Shown here piece by piece: positions 1 through 8,677 of a stretch of 64,000 bases of DNA. Each line of letters starts with the position of its first letter. Position 1 is the stretch's first letter. Below the pieces are notes generated by a model. That model was not told the origin of the DNA. It made no database searches and saw only the letters and a program-made list of their open reading frames with translations. The stretch comes from an uncultured Clostridia bacterium. Lineage in GTDB: Bacteria > Bacillota > Clostridia > Christensenellales > Aristaeellaceae. The stretch lies in the NCBI GenBank assembly GCA_944333055.1, contig CALVKT010000052.1, forward strand, positions 1 to 64,000, read 5' to 3'. A program made the translations under genes and the position numbers.

Positions 1-66
1 TTTCCTTCCTTGAGTAAAGTTGTAGATCGGCTATGCGAGACGATATGTAATCTCTCTGCCGAGACA

Positions 67-96
67 ATCCAATCCATCTCAGGGAGAGATTGGATT
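67..96. terminator. Weak hairpin downstream of the TetR-type gene
   Basis: AATCCAATC and GATTGGATT form a 9-bp inverted repeat with an inner TCTC/GAGA pairing. It lies just past the stop of the leftward TetR gene but has no T-run on the leftward strand, so a terminator role is only possible. The rest of bases 1-106 shows no gene. Confidence 0.3.
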
Positions 97-106
97 ATTA
101 AGTGTT

Positions 107-442
107 TTAATTGAAATTCAGTATAAATCGGTATTTCGCCCCGTGCAGCTTGGCGGTCAGGCAGGGCATTTCGCGGAGGAAACGCTCGATGTCCTCAAAG
201 CTCCGCGGCGCTTTTTCCATGAAATCGTCCTCCACCTTTGCCATGCAGTGGGCGGTGGACTCGATCACGATGTTGTCCTTGGTGCCGAAGTAATAGACCA
301 GCGCCGCGTTGGTGACGCCGCAGGCTTCCTCCAGCTTTTCCATGCTGGTGTTTTCAAGGCCGTTTTCGCAAAATGTATCGAAGCAGACCTCCAAAAGGCG
401 GAAGCCCCGCTCCTCGTTTCGATTGGGTTTGATGGGGATCAC
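107..442 (-). CDS. Short TetR/AcrR-family transcriptional regulator
   Basis: The 111-residue product has a TetR-type DNA-binding domain at about residues 12-60, with the usual helix-turn-helix pattern ending in LVYYFGTKDNIV. TetR proteins are normally 180-210 residues, with a C-terminal ligand-binding and dimerisation domain; here the chain stops at about residue 111, so most of that domain is missing. It could be a truncated gene or a small DNA-binding-only version. The start is GTG at 442; GGGAG sits almost on it, so the start is not well supported. It lies downstream of an amino-acid ABC operon in the same direction but beyond that operon's terminator, and a long GTCT tract sits 152 bp upstream of its start. 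The regulated target cannot be told from sequence. Confidence 0.7.
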   Translation of the reverse strand: MIPIKPNRNEERGFRLLEVCFDTFCENGLENTSMEKLEEACGVTNAALVYYFGTKDNIVIESTAHCMAKVEDDFMEKAPRSFEDIERFLREMPCLTAKLHGAKYRFILNFN

Positions 443-594
443 CTCCCGCAGAAGTCACGAACCGGTCAGTCAGTTGCCGGGCAAAAAAACAGCAAATCAA
501 AGGGACGCGTCACGCCCACGGAAACACCGTGGACGCAGCGCGCCCCCTGAAACGGCATGATATGAAACGCAGCGGAAAAGGACAGACTTATCCC

Positions 595-661
<67 letters not shown>

Positions 662-858
662 ACGAAAGCATACACGGACTCCCGGCATGTGTCAAGACCG
701 CTTTTGTCCATTCTCATTCTTTCGCACCCGCTTTCCTTCCGGCAAGCGCCGCCGTCTTCCCGGCCTGCGTCCGTCTTCCCCCGGCCCGACGCCGGTTGTC
801 GCTTCATGATACCATATCCTGGCGAAAAGAACAGCCCTTTCGCCCGTGATCTCGAACG

Positions 859-900
859 AAAAAAACGAAGCGCCGGCCTGCCCTGAGGCCGTGCGCTTCG
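859..900 (-). terminator. Terminator of the amino-acid ABC operon
   Basis: On the minus strand CGAAGCGC pairs with GCGCTTCG around an inner GGCCT/AGGCC stem and is followed by seven T. It lies 39 bp past the stop of the ATPase gene. Confidence 0.85.
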
Positions 901-938
901 GCGGGGAATCGATGCGCGCCGCTGCGCGGCAGACGGCC

Positions 939-1660
<722 letters not shown>

Positions 1661-1676
<16 letters not shown>

Positions 1677-2467
1677 TGTCTGTCCACCTCCTCTTCCTGT
1701 TCGCGGTTGACCACGATCTCCGCGCGGCTGTCGCTCTGAGAGCCGCAGATCACGTAATTGTCCGGGCCGTCCATCCGCTTTTCCACATAGCGCAGCACGC
1801 GGCTGACCGTGACCGTGAGCGCCAGATAGATGCAGGCGATGATGAAGAAGACCTCGAAGTACTTGTAATACGTGCCCGCGGCGCTCTTGGCCTGGAAGAA
1901 CAGCTCGGAGACGGAGATGACGTTGAGCACGCTGGAATCCTTGATGTTGACGATCAGCTCGTTGCCCACGCTGGGCAGGATGTTGCGGATGGCCTGCGGG
2001 AGCACGACGGTGGTCATCGTCTGCCAGTGGGTCATGCCGATGGCGTGCGCCGCCTCGAACTGGCCCCTGTCCACGGAGACGATGCCGCCGCGGATGATCT
2101 CGGCCATATACGCGCCGGTGTTGATCGAGATGATCAGGATGGCGGCGACGGTGCGATCCATGTCGATGCCCAGATACTGCATGGAGCCGTAGTAGATGAC
2201 CATCGCCTGCACGATCATCGGCGTGCCGCGGAAGATCTGGATGTAGACGGCGATGAGCGCGTGCGCGGCCTTGCGCAGCGCGCGCTTGATCGGGCCCATG
2301 CCGCGCGGCACGTCGAGCGTGCGCACGATGGCCACGAGCAGGCCGATGAGAAAGCCGAACGCCGTGCCGGAGAGGGCGATGAGCAGCGTCATGCCCGTGC
2401 CGGAGAGGAAGAGGCCGCCGTACTGCTCAAGCAGGAAGCCGACCCAGCCAAAGAATGTCGTTGGCAT
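1661..2467 (-). CDS. Polar amino-acid ABC transporter permease
   Basis: The 268-residue integral membrane protein is of the His/Glu/Gln/Arg permease type. Several hydrophobic segments are visible, and the EAA-like cytoplasmic loop is in the region [21 protein letters not shown], where the family contacts its ATPase. The C-terminal tail after about residue 235 is longer and more charged than usual because the gene runs into the ATPase start. It is the middle gene of the operon. A 160-bp gap with a terminator hairpin separates it from the binding-protein gene, which should give more binding protein than permease. Confidence 0.93.
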
Positions 2468-2502
2468 GTGAAATCTCCTTCTTTTCGTTCAAAAGCTCAA
2501 AA

Positions 2503-2561
2503 CCGCCGCGAAGCGAAGCGGGGGTTTGGGGCGGAGCCCCAAGCAAGTCCGGGCGGCAGCC
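2503..2561. repeat. REP-like palindromic intergenic element
   Basis: The gap between permease and binding-protein genes starts with CCGCCGCGAAGCGAAG, which recurs in other gaps of this window (8506, 25466 and reversed near 20552). It is followed by the palindrome TTGGGGCGGAGCCCCAA and by a second GCCGGGC-type hairpin. The related TTGGGGC..GCCCCAA palindrome is also present near 12495. These look like short dispersed intergenic repeats. Confidence 0.6.
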
Positions 2562-2581
2562 CGGCGTCCCCCGTCACCACG

Positions 2582-2610
2582 AAAAAGGGGAGCGCGCGAT
2601 GCGCTTCCCC
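2582..2610 (-). terminator. Intercistronic terminator after the binding-protein gene
   Basis: On the minus strand GGGGAAGCGC pairs imperfectly with GCGCGCTCCCC and is followed by five T, 18 bp past the binding-protein stop codon. It should attenuate transcription into the permease and ATPase genes. Confidence 0.75.
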
Positions 2611-2627
2611 TCCGTGAAAACCGGCAT

Positions 2628-3428
2628 TTATTCGCTGAGCGGCTGCGCGGCGACGGCCGCGTCCATCAGCGCGCTGCGCTCCTCCTGCGTGATGCCCGCA
2701 AGCACGCCGTTGATCTTCGCCGTCAGCTCGCTGCCCTTGACCACGCCCACGGCGATGGCCACGTCCTCCGGGGCGGCCTCAAAGCCCTGGCCCTCGGCGA
2801 ACGTCACGTAGCCGATGTCCGGGTTGGAGGCCATCGCGGAGACGGCGCCCGGACGCTCGGACACGTAGCCGTCGATCGCGCCCGCGTTGAGCGCCACGAT
2901 CATCGCCGGGAAGGTCTCCATGGCCGGCATCTTCTGCACGCCCTCGATCTGGTCGATCACGGTGTAGTGGAAGGTGTTGAGCTGGCCGGTGATCTTCGCG
3001 CCCGCAAAGTCGGACAGCGAGGTCGCGCCGGCGTAGGCGCTGTCCTTGCGCACGACGATGCACAGCTCGCTCTCGTAGTACGGGTCGGTGAAGTCGATGG
3101 TCACCTTGCGCTCCTCGGTCGGGCTCATGCCCGCGATGATGCAGTCGATCTTGCCGCTCATCAGGCTGGGCACCAGGCCGTCCCACTCGGTCTTGACGAT
3201 CTCCAGCTCCATGCCCAGCTCCTCGGCGATGCGCTTGGCGATGCGCACGTCGTAGCCGTCCGCATAGCCGCCCGCCTCAAGGGGCACGGCCTCCTCGCCC
3301 GGCTCGCTCTGCGTCCAGTTGTAGGGCGCGTAGTTGCACTCCATGCCCACGCGCAGCGTCTGCGCCATGCCCGTCGCGGCCAGAACCATCATCAGCACGG
3401 CGACAAGCAGCATTGCCCTCTTCTTCAT
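2628..3428 (-). CDS. Amino-acid ABC transporter substrate-binding protein
   Basis: This 266-residue exported protein captures an amino acid for the downstream permease and ATPase. A signal peptide (MKKRAMLLVAV onward, cleavage near GMA-Q) is followed by the bacterial extracellular solute-binding family 3 pattern, including LRVGMECNYAPYNW near the start and the DCIIAGMSPTEERK region typical of the family. The start at 3428 is chosen because GGGAGG lies 8 bp upstream; the longer open frame to 3479 has no such support. There is no lipobox cysteine at the cleavage site, unlike most Gram-positive binding proteins. First gene of the operon, with a good promoter about 60 bp upstream. Confidence 0.94.
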   Translation of the reverse strand: MKKRAMLLVAVLMMVLAATGMAQTLRVGMECNYAPYNWTQSEPGEEAVPLEAGGYADGYDVRIAKRIAEELGMELEIVKTEWDGLVPSLMSGKIDCIIAGMSPTEERKVTIDFTDPYYESELCIVVRKDSAYAGATSLSDFAGAKITGQLNTFHYTVIDQIEGVQKMPAMETFPAMIVALNAGAIDGYVSERPGAVSAMASNPDIGYVTFAEGQGFEAAPEDVAIAVGVVKGSELTAKINGVLAGITQEERSALMDAAVAAQPLSE

Positions 3429-3485
3429 CGTCTCATCCTCCCATGCGCGCGGCCTTGCCGCGTGGATTGTGGTGAACATGCGACT

Positions 3486-3514
3486 ATCTTACAGCGCTCC
3501 GGGCGAAATGTCAA
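3486..3514 (-). promoter_or_regulatory. Promoter of the amino-acid ABC operon with overlapping palindrome
   Basis: -35 TTGACA at 3509-3514 and -10 TAAGAT at 3486-3491, spacer 17 bp. The perfect palindrome AAATGT-CA-ACATTT (3506-3519) covers the -35 box and is a candidate repressor site. Confidence 0.85.
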
Positions 3515-3599
3515 CATTTTTACAAATGAATTCGCACATTTTTATGCTTTGTACAATCGCCGGTCGAAAATCGCCCGTTTTGCCGCGCACGCTTGGCCG

Positions 3600-5249
3600 T
3601 TATACAAGCGTGACGCGCACCTCCCACGGGCGCAGCACGGCGGCATCGCCCGGCTCGTCGTAGTTGGCGATGAGCATGCTGCCGCTTGTCTGCGCCTGTG
3701 CGTCGAGCGCGGCATGCTCGCCGGAGAAGTTGCAGGCGACCTGCAGCGTCCTGCCCGCATGCCGGCGCAGGTAGGCGAAGACCTGTTTGTCCTCAGGCAT
3801 GAGCAGCGTGAAATCGCCGTTTACGATGACCGGATGCGTCTTGCGCAGCGCGATGAGCTTCTTGTAGAAGCTGAAGACGGAATCGGGATCGTTCACCTGG
3901 CTCTCGGCATTGATGAACGTGTAATTCGGGTTGACGGGCATCCACGGCTCCGCCTCGGAGAAGCCCGCGTTTTTGCCCGCCGTCCACTGCATCGGGGTGC
4001 GGGCGTTGTCGCGGCCCTTGTAGCGGATGCAGGCCATCATGTACTCTGGCGTGAAGCGCTTCTGCTCCACGACCAGCTCGTTCCAGGCGTTGATGGCCTC
4101 CACGTCCTTCGACTCGGAGATGTCCCTGAGCGGGTAGTTGGTCATGCCCAGCTCTTCGCCCTGATAGATGTAGGGCGTGCCCTCCATCATGTGCAGGCAG
4201 GCGGCGATCATCTTGGCGCTGCGCACGCGGCAGCGCTCCTCGTCGCAGCCGAAGTGCGATACGGCGCGCGGCTGGTCGTGGTTGTCCCAGTAGAGGCTGT
4301 TCCAGGCCCTGCCGTGCAGGCCGGTCTGCCAGCGCTCGAAGATCTTCTTGAGCTTCACCAGATTCATCGGGCCGGCGCTCCACTTGGTGTCCTCGCCCGC
4401 GTCGTGCTCCACGTGCTCGAACTGGAACATCATGTTCAGCTCGCTGCCGTCGAGGTTCGCGTAGTCGAGCGCCTGCTCGACCGTCACGCTGCCGGACTCG
4501 CCGACGGTCAGGATGTCGTAATGGGAGAGCACCTCGCGGTTCATCTCGCGCAGGAACTCGTGCTCGCGCGGGCCGTGGCTGCTGGGCCCGTGCGGCCCGC
4601 CGTCCGCGCGCAGCATGGCCGGCGGCTTGCCGATCATGTCGATGACGTCCATGCGGAAACCGTCGATGCCCTTCTTGAACCACCAGTGCATCATGTCGTA
4701 GACTTCCCGGCGCACGGCCTCGTTCTCCCAGTTGAGGTCGGCCTGCTCGACGGCGAACATGTGCAGGTAGTACTCGCCCGTCGCCTCGTCGTATTGCCAC
4801 GCCGGGCCGGAGAAGACGCTGCGCTCCCGGTTGGGCTCCTTCCCCTCAAAGGGCGGCCGCCAGATGTAGAAGTCGCGCTTGGGGCTGTCCTTGCCGGCGC
4901 GCGACTCGATGAACCACGGGTGCTCGGTGGAGGTGTGATTGACCACCAGATCCATCACGATGCGGATGCCGCGCGCGTGCGCCTGGCGCAGCAGCTCGTC
5001 AAAGTCCTCCATCGTGCCCAGCTCCGGGGCGATGGCCCGATAGTCGCTGATGTCGTAGCCGCCGTCCACGCCGGAGTTCTTGTAGCAGGGGTTGAGCCAG
5101 ATCACGTCGATGCCCAACGCCTTGAGGTAATCGAGCTTCCCGATCACGCCGCGCAGATCGCCCATGCCGTCGCCGTTTGCGTCCATGAAGCTCTTGGGGT
5201 AGATCTGATAGACGACGGCCTCCTTGAACCACTGACTCTTCTTACTCAT
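3600..5249 (-). CDS. malL: GH13 alpha-glucosidase (oligo-1,6-glucosidase type)
   Basis: A 549-residue cytoplasmic glycoside hydrolase family 13 enzyme that releases glucose from small alpha-glucosides. Conserved regions are visible: the DANGDGMGDLRG metal-binding loop at about 23-34, DLVVNHTS near 100-107, the nucleophile in GFRMDVID (Asp about 201), the acid/base in TVGESGSV (Glu about 251) and NHDQPR with the third acid (Asp about 325). No signal peptide is present. The pattern fits MalL or trehalose-6-phosphate hydrolase; the exact substrate is uncertain. Its ATG overlaps the dnaX stop by 8 nt (ATGAGTAA), so it is translationally coupled to a replication gene, an odd pairing. Confidence 0.93.
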   Translation of the reverse strand: MSKKSQWFKEAVVYQIYPKSFMDANGDGMGDLRGVIGKLDYLKALGIDVIWLNPCYKNSGVDGGYDISDYRAIAPELGTMEDFDELLRQAHARGIRIVMDLVVNHTSTEHPWFIESRAGKDSPKRDFYIWRPPFEGKEPNRERSVFSGPAWQYDEATGEYYLHMFAVEQADLNWENEAVRREVYDMMHWWFKKGIDGFRMDVIDMIGKPPAMLRADGGPHGPSSHGPREHEFLREMNREVLSHYDILTVGESGSVTVEQALDYANLDGSELNMMFQFEHVEHDAGEDTKWSAGPMNLVKLKKIFERWQTGLHGRAWNSLYWDNHDQPRAVSHFGCDEERCRVRSAKMIAACLHMMEGTPYIYQGEELGMTNYPLRDISESKDVEAINAWNELVVEQKRFTPEYMMACIRYKGRDNARTPMQWTAGKNAGFSEAEPWMPVNPNYTFINAESQVNDPDSVFSFYKKLIALRKTHPVIVNGDFTLLMPEDKQVFAYLRRHAGRTLQVACNFSGEHAALDAQAQTSGSMLIANYDEPGDAAVLRPWEVRVTLV

Positions 5250-6921
5250 CGATGACCCTCACATTCTCGCGTCCAAACGCGTCGAATACCTTGTTGAGAT
5301 TGTCCTGTACCTGCTTCCTGGCCGCCGCCTGCGCGGCCAGCACCGCCTTGTCCGACTCCGCCACCGAGCCCTCCAGCGCCGCGCGGAACGTGCACGGATA
5401 GCCCGCCGCCGCGCTGATCGCCTCGGCGATCTGCTCGCTCTTGTCCTGCGCGGAGAGCAGCTTGACGTAGGCCGCGCCGCTCACCTTCTCAAAGACGACG
5501 GTGAACAGCCCGTTCTCCGCGCCGGCCAGCCGCCCGTAGCGCGCCATGCTGTAGAGCATCGGCTTTTGCTTGAGCCTGCGCACGGCCTCCTGCCAGATGC
5601 GCTCGGCGTCCGGCGTCGCGCCCGCGGGCGCGACGAGCGCCGTCTGCGCGGGCGCGCTCACAGGCGCGGCCTGCGCCGCCTGTGCGCCCTGCGCAGCCCC
5701 GGCCCCGGCCGCCGCCTGCGCGCCCTGCGCGTCGTCCGCCGTCCGCACGGCCACGCCCTCGCGCAGCTTGCGCTCCAGCTCGTCCACGCGGCTGATGAGC
5801 GCCTCCAGCTGCACGCTCTCCTCCGGCGCGCACGCGCGCAGCGCCGCCGTCTCCAGCGCAAAGCGCGGCTGCGCGGCCCACTTCATGTCCGTCTCTGCGG
5901 CGAGGAACAGGTCGAGCATGCGCATCAGCCGCGTGTGCGACGTGCGCGCGGCCTGATCGCAGTACGCCTGCGCATCCTCCTGCGTCGTCTCCAGCAGGTC
6001 GGCGGCGCGCTCCGCGCCGCACACGCCGGCGAGCATCAGGTTGCGCAGGTGGCCGCTCACGTCCCGCGCGAACACCTGCACCTCGCGGCCCGCGCGCATC
6101 ATGCCGTCGATCATCGCCAGCGCGCCGGGCGCGTCCGCGCCGATCAGCTTGTCGGCGAATTCAAACAGGAACCGCTTGTCCGACGCGCCCAGCACCTGCA
6201 AGACCAGCGCCTGCGTCAGCCCCGCGCCGTCCTCCTGCGCGTAGCCCAGGCACATATCCAATATCGACCACGCGTCGCGCATGCCGCCCTCCGCCGCGCG
6301 CGCGATGCGTTCGAGCGCCGCCTCCTCGGCGGCGATGCCGCCCTCCGCGATCGCCACGCGCAGGCGCTCGACGATCTGCCGGCTGGGGATGCGCCGGAAA
6401 TCGAACCGCTGGCAGCGGGAGAGGATGGTCGCCGGGAGCTTCTGCGGCTCCGTCGTCGCCAGGATGAACACGACGTGCGCGGGCGGCTCCTCCAGCGTCT
6501 TGAGCAGCGCATTGAATGCGCCCTGGGAGAGCATGTGCACCTCGTCGATGATGTACACGCGGTAGCGCCCGTTCTGCGGCGGATACTTCACCTTCTCGCG
6601 CAGGTCGCGGATCTCGTCCACGCCGTTGTTGCTGGCCGCGTCGATCTCCAGGATGTCCAGGTTGTTCTCCGCCGAGAGCGCCCTGCACGCCGCGCACGCG
6701 CCGCACGGCTCGCCCCTGTCCGGCCGTTCGCAGTTCACCGCGCGCGCGAACACCTTGGCCGTCGAGGTCTTGCCCGTGCCGCGCGTGCCGCAGAACAGAT
6801 ACGCATGCGCGATGCGCCCGCTCATCACCTGGCTGCGCAGCGTCTTGATGATGGCTTCCTGCCCGACGAAATCGTCAAACCGCGCCGGACGATAGCGGCG
6901 ATACAACGCCTGATAGCCCAT
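5242..6921 (-). CDS. dnaX: DNA polymerase III subunit gamma/tau
   Basis: The clamp-loader ATPase, 559 residues. Near the start is MGYQALYRRYRPARF, then Walker A GTRGTGKTS, a four-cysteine zinc motif (CERPDRGEPCGACAAC), Walker B VYIIDEVHML, and the SRC motif ILSRCQ of clamp loaders. A variable Ala/Gly-rich linker near residues 400-440 leads to a C-terminal tau-like domain. The start at 6921 has GGAGG 8 bp upstream, so the longer frame to 6987 is rejected. Unlike many Firmicutes, no YbaB or recR gene follows; a GH13 glucosidase gene overlaps its end instead. I see no clear slippery site for a gamma form. Confidence 0.97.
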   Translation of the reverse strand: MGYQALYRRYRPARFDDFVGQEAIIKTLRSQVMSGRIAHAYLFCGTRGTGKTSTAKVFARAVNCERPDRGEPCGACAACRALSAENNLDILEIDAASNNGVDEIRDLREKVKYPPQNGRYRVYIIDEVHMLSQGAFNALLKTLEEPPAHVVFILATTEPQKLPATILSRCQRFDFRRIPSRQIVERLRVAIAEGGIAAEEAALERIARAAEGGMRDAWSILDMCLGYAQEDGAGLTQALVLQVLGASDKRFLFEFADKLIGADAPGALAMIDGMMRAGREVQVFARDVSGHLRNLMLAGVCGAERAADLLETTQEDAQAYCDQAARTSHTRLMRMLDLFLAAETDMKWAAQPRFALETAALRACAPEESVQLEALISRVDELERKLREGVAVRTADDAQGAQAAAGAGAAQGAQAAQAAPVSAPAQTALVAPAGATPDAERIWQEAVRRLKQKPMLYSMARYGRLAGAENGLFTVVFEKVSGAAYVKLLSAQDKSEQIAEAISAAAGYPCTFRAALEGSVAESDKAVLAAQAAARKQVQDNLNKVFDAFGRENVRVIDE

Positions 6922-6958
6922 GATCTCTGCCTCCGTCATGCCGTCAAACTCTGTGGAT

Positions 6959-6987
6959 AGCATAGCATAAAAGTCCCGAATTGACAA
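6959..6987 (-). promoter_or_regulatory. Promoter of dnaX
   Basis: -35 TTGTCA at 6982-6987 and -10 TATGCT at 6959-6964 with a 17-bp spacer, about 40 bp before the dnaX start. Confidence 0.7.
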
Positions 6988-7031
6988 CCGCCGCGCCGGA
7001 AAACCGGCCGCCTGCCGCGCGCTTTTTCCCC

Positions 7032-7060
7032 TTTCGCTTCCCGGCGTTTTGGGGTATAAT
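7032..7060 (+). promoter_or_regulatory. Probable promoter toward pepT
   Basis: A perfect -10 TATAAT at 7055-7060; the -35 region (TTTCGC at 7032-7037) is poor. It is about 210 bp upstream of the pepT start, so the leader is long and contains the small open frame at 7110. Confidence 0.5.
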
Positions 7061-7109
7061 AAGGCAATCCGAACCTGCGGCGAGCCATCCCGTCCACGAG
7101 GTGCGCGCC

Positions 7110-7244
7110 GTGAATCTCTCCGCGATGATCCGCGGCATCCACCGCCCCGGCGACTCGGCCGCCTCCCATGCGGCGCCCGTCTCCACGCTGATGCGCGGCG
7201 TCACGCTGCCGCTGTGCTGCGCGCTTCTCTTCGCTTTCCTGTGA
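7110..7244 (+). CDS. Possible 44-residue small protein in the pepT leader
   Basis: A GTG-started frame with GAGG 8 bp upstream, ending 28 bp before pepT. The product begins MNLSAMIRGIHRPG and ends in a hydrophobic stretch, VTLPLCCALLFAFL. It sits between the TATAAT at 7055 and pepT, so it would be co-transcribed. It resembles no family I know and may be chance coding in GC-rich DNA. Confidence 0.25.
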   Translation: MNLSAMIRGIHRPGDSAASHAAPVSTLMRGVTLPLCCALLFAFL

Positions 7245-7272
7245 CGACCATTTTGACAAAGGAGAATGTACC

Positions 7273-8490
7273 ATGCGAGCCTGTGAACGATTCCTGCGCT
7301 ACGTCCGCATCCACACCACGTCCGACCCGGCTTCCTGTGCCGCGCCCAGCTCCGCCAACCAGCTGGATCTGGCGCGCGTGCTCGTGCAGGAGATGGCGGA
7401 ACTCGGACTTGAAAACCCGCACGTCGACGAATTCGGCGTGGTCTACGGCTGGCTGCCCGCCACGCCCGGCTGCGAGGACCGGCCCGCGCTGGGCTTCATC
7501 GCGCACATGGACACATCGTCCGACTACAGCGGCAAGGACGTGCGCCCGCAGATCATCGAGCATTACGACGGCGGTGACGTCGTGCTCGCGGGCACGGGCG
7601 ACGTGCTGCGCGTGTCCGACTTCCCGACGCTGCGCGCGCTCGCCGGCATGACGCTCATCACCTCCGACGGCACGACGCTGCTGGGCGCGGATGACAAGGC
7701 GGGCATTGCCGAGATCCTCACCGCCGTGGAGGCCGTGATCGGGAGCGGCAGGCCGCACGGCCGGGTGTGCATCGCCTTCACGCCGGACGAGGAGGTCGGC
7801 AGGGGCGTGGCGCACTTTGACCTGGCGAAGTTCGGCGCGCCGTTTGCCTATACGGTGGACGGCGGCCGCGAGGGCGAGCTGGCCTATGAGACGTTCAACG
7901 CCGCCTCCGCGAAGGTGGAGATCGACGGCGTGAGCGTGCATCCCGGCTCCTCGAAGGACACGATGATCAACGCCGCGCTGGTGGCCATGGCGTTCAACGC
8001 GCTGCTGCCCGCAGGCGACATCCCGCGGCTGACCGAGGGCTACGAGGGCTTCTTCCACCTGCACGACATGCGGGGCGATGTCTCCCACGCGGTGCTCGAA
8101 TACATCGTGCGCGACCACGACCGCTCCGCATTCGCCCAGCGCAAGCAGGCGATGCGCCACGCCGCCAAGGTGATCAACGAGCGCTACGGCAAGGAGGTCG
8201 TTCGCCTGACGATCTCGGACAGCTACTGCAACATGGCCGAGTACATCGCGCCGCACATGGAGCTGATCGAAAACGCCAGGCGCGCGGCGAAGCTGGCGGG
8301 CATGGAGCCGTTTGTCGAGCCGGTGCGCGGCGGCACGGACGGCTGCCGTCTCAGCGAGATGGGCATGCCCACGCCGAACCTGTGCACGGGCGGCTTCGCG
8401 TTCCACGGCCGCTTTGAGCACATCGCGGCGGAGAGCATGGATCGCTGCGCGAAGATGGTCGAGCTGCTGATGACGGGCATGGCGCAGTGA
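7273..8490 (+). CDS. pepT: Peptidase T (tripeptide aminopeptidase)
   Basis: A 405-residue cytoplasmic dizinc aminopeptidase of the M20 family that removes the N-terminal residue from tripeptides. Motifs seen are FIAHMDTSSDYSG (first metal His and catalytic Asp, about 76-88), LLGADDKAGIAEI, TPDEEVGRG (catalytic Glu and metal ligand), the TVDGG-type motif and VRGGTDG near the C-terminus. Length is normal. The start is fixed by AAAGGAG 8-9 bp upstream of the ATG. It is monocistronic and converges with fucO; the gap holds a perfect 36-bp palindrome and a strong bidirectional terminator. Confidence 0.96.
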   Translation: MRACERFLRYVRIHTTSDPASCAAPSSANQLDLARVLVQEMAELGLENPHVDEFGVVYGWLPATPGCEDRPALGFIAHMDTSSDYSGKDVRPQIIEHYDGGDVVLAGTGDVLRVSDFPTLRALAGMTLITSDGTTLLGADDKAGIAEILTAVEAVIGSGRPHGRVCIAFTPDEEVGRGVAHFDLAKFGAPFAYTVDGGREGELAYETFNAASAKVEIDGVSVHPGSSKDTMINAALVAMAFNALLPAGDIPRLTEGYEGFFHLHDMRGDVSHAVLEYIVRDHDRSAFAQRKQAMRHAAKVINERYGKEVVRLTISDSYCNMAEYIAPHMELIENARRAAKLAGMEPFVEPVRGGTDGCRLSEMGMPTPNLCTGGFAFHGRFEHIAAESMDRCAKMVELLMTGMAQ

Positions 8491-8505
8491 GAAAGACGCT
8501 TCAAA

Positions 8506-8519
8506 CCGCCGCGAAGCGA
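8506..8519. repeat. Copy of the CCGCCGCGAAGCGA intergenic repeat
   Basis: The 14-bp sequence just after the pepT stop matches the repeats at 2503 and 25466 and, reversed, the one near 20552. It marks a dispersed intergenic family in this genome. Confidence 0.55.
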
Positions 8520-8555
8520 GCCGGGGCGTCTTGACATCCCCCACAGGATACAACG

Positions 8556-8591
8556 GTTTCAATCGCAGGCCGCGCGGCCTGCGATTGAAAC
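8556..8591. repeat. Perfect 36-bp palindrome between pepT and fucO
   Basis: The left half GTTTCAATCGCAGGCCGC (8556-8573) is followed immediately by its exact reverse complement (8574-8591), with no loop. It lies in the convergent gap. It has no T-run, so it does not look like a classical terminator. Confidence 0.95.
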
Positions 8592-8633
8592 GGGGCCGAT
8601 TCACCGACGCGGGTGCAGAGGCGCATGATACGC

Positions 8634-8668
8634 AAAAACGGGAAGCGCACAGCGCTTCCCGTTTGTTT
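8634..8668. terminator. Bidirectional terminator between pepT and fucO
   Basis: AAACGGGAAGCGC pairs with GCGCTTCCCGTTT around a 3-nt loop, a 13-bp stem with T-rich flanks on both strands. It can end both convergent transcripts. Confidence 0.9.
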
Positions 8669-8677
8669 AATCCCCGC

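Noticed and set aside
2526..5255. Very long rightward open frame opposite the GH13 gene
   Set aside because: GC-rich DNA leaves long antisense frames. It is His/Arg/Ala-rich and has no family features, while the opposite strand encodes a clear enzyme.
5242..6921. Programmed frameshift in dnaX giving a gamma form
   Set aside because: I found no A-rich slippery heptamer at the end of the ATPase domain in this GC-rich gene.
6922..7272. Signal recognition particle RNA, often found near dnaX in Firmicutes
   Set aside because: No SRP Alu or helix 8 (GGAA tetraloop) pattern is seen in this gap.
8556..8591. CRISPR repeat, because the halves carry GTTTCAATC/GATTGAAAC
   Set aside because: Only one unit is present, it is a full palindrome with no spacers, and no cas gene is in the window.
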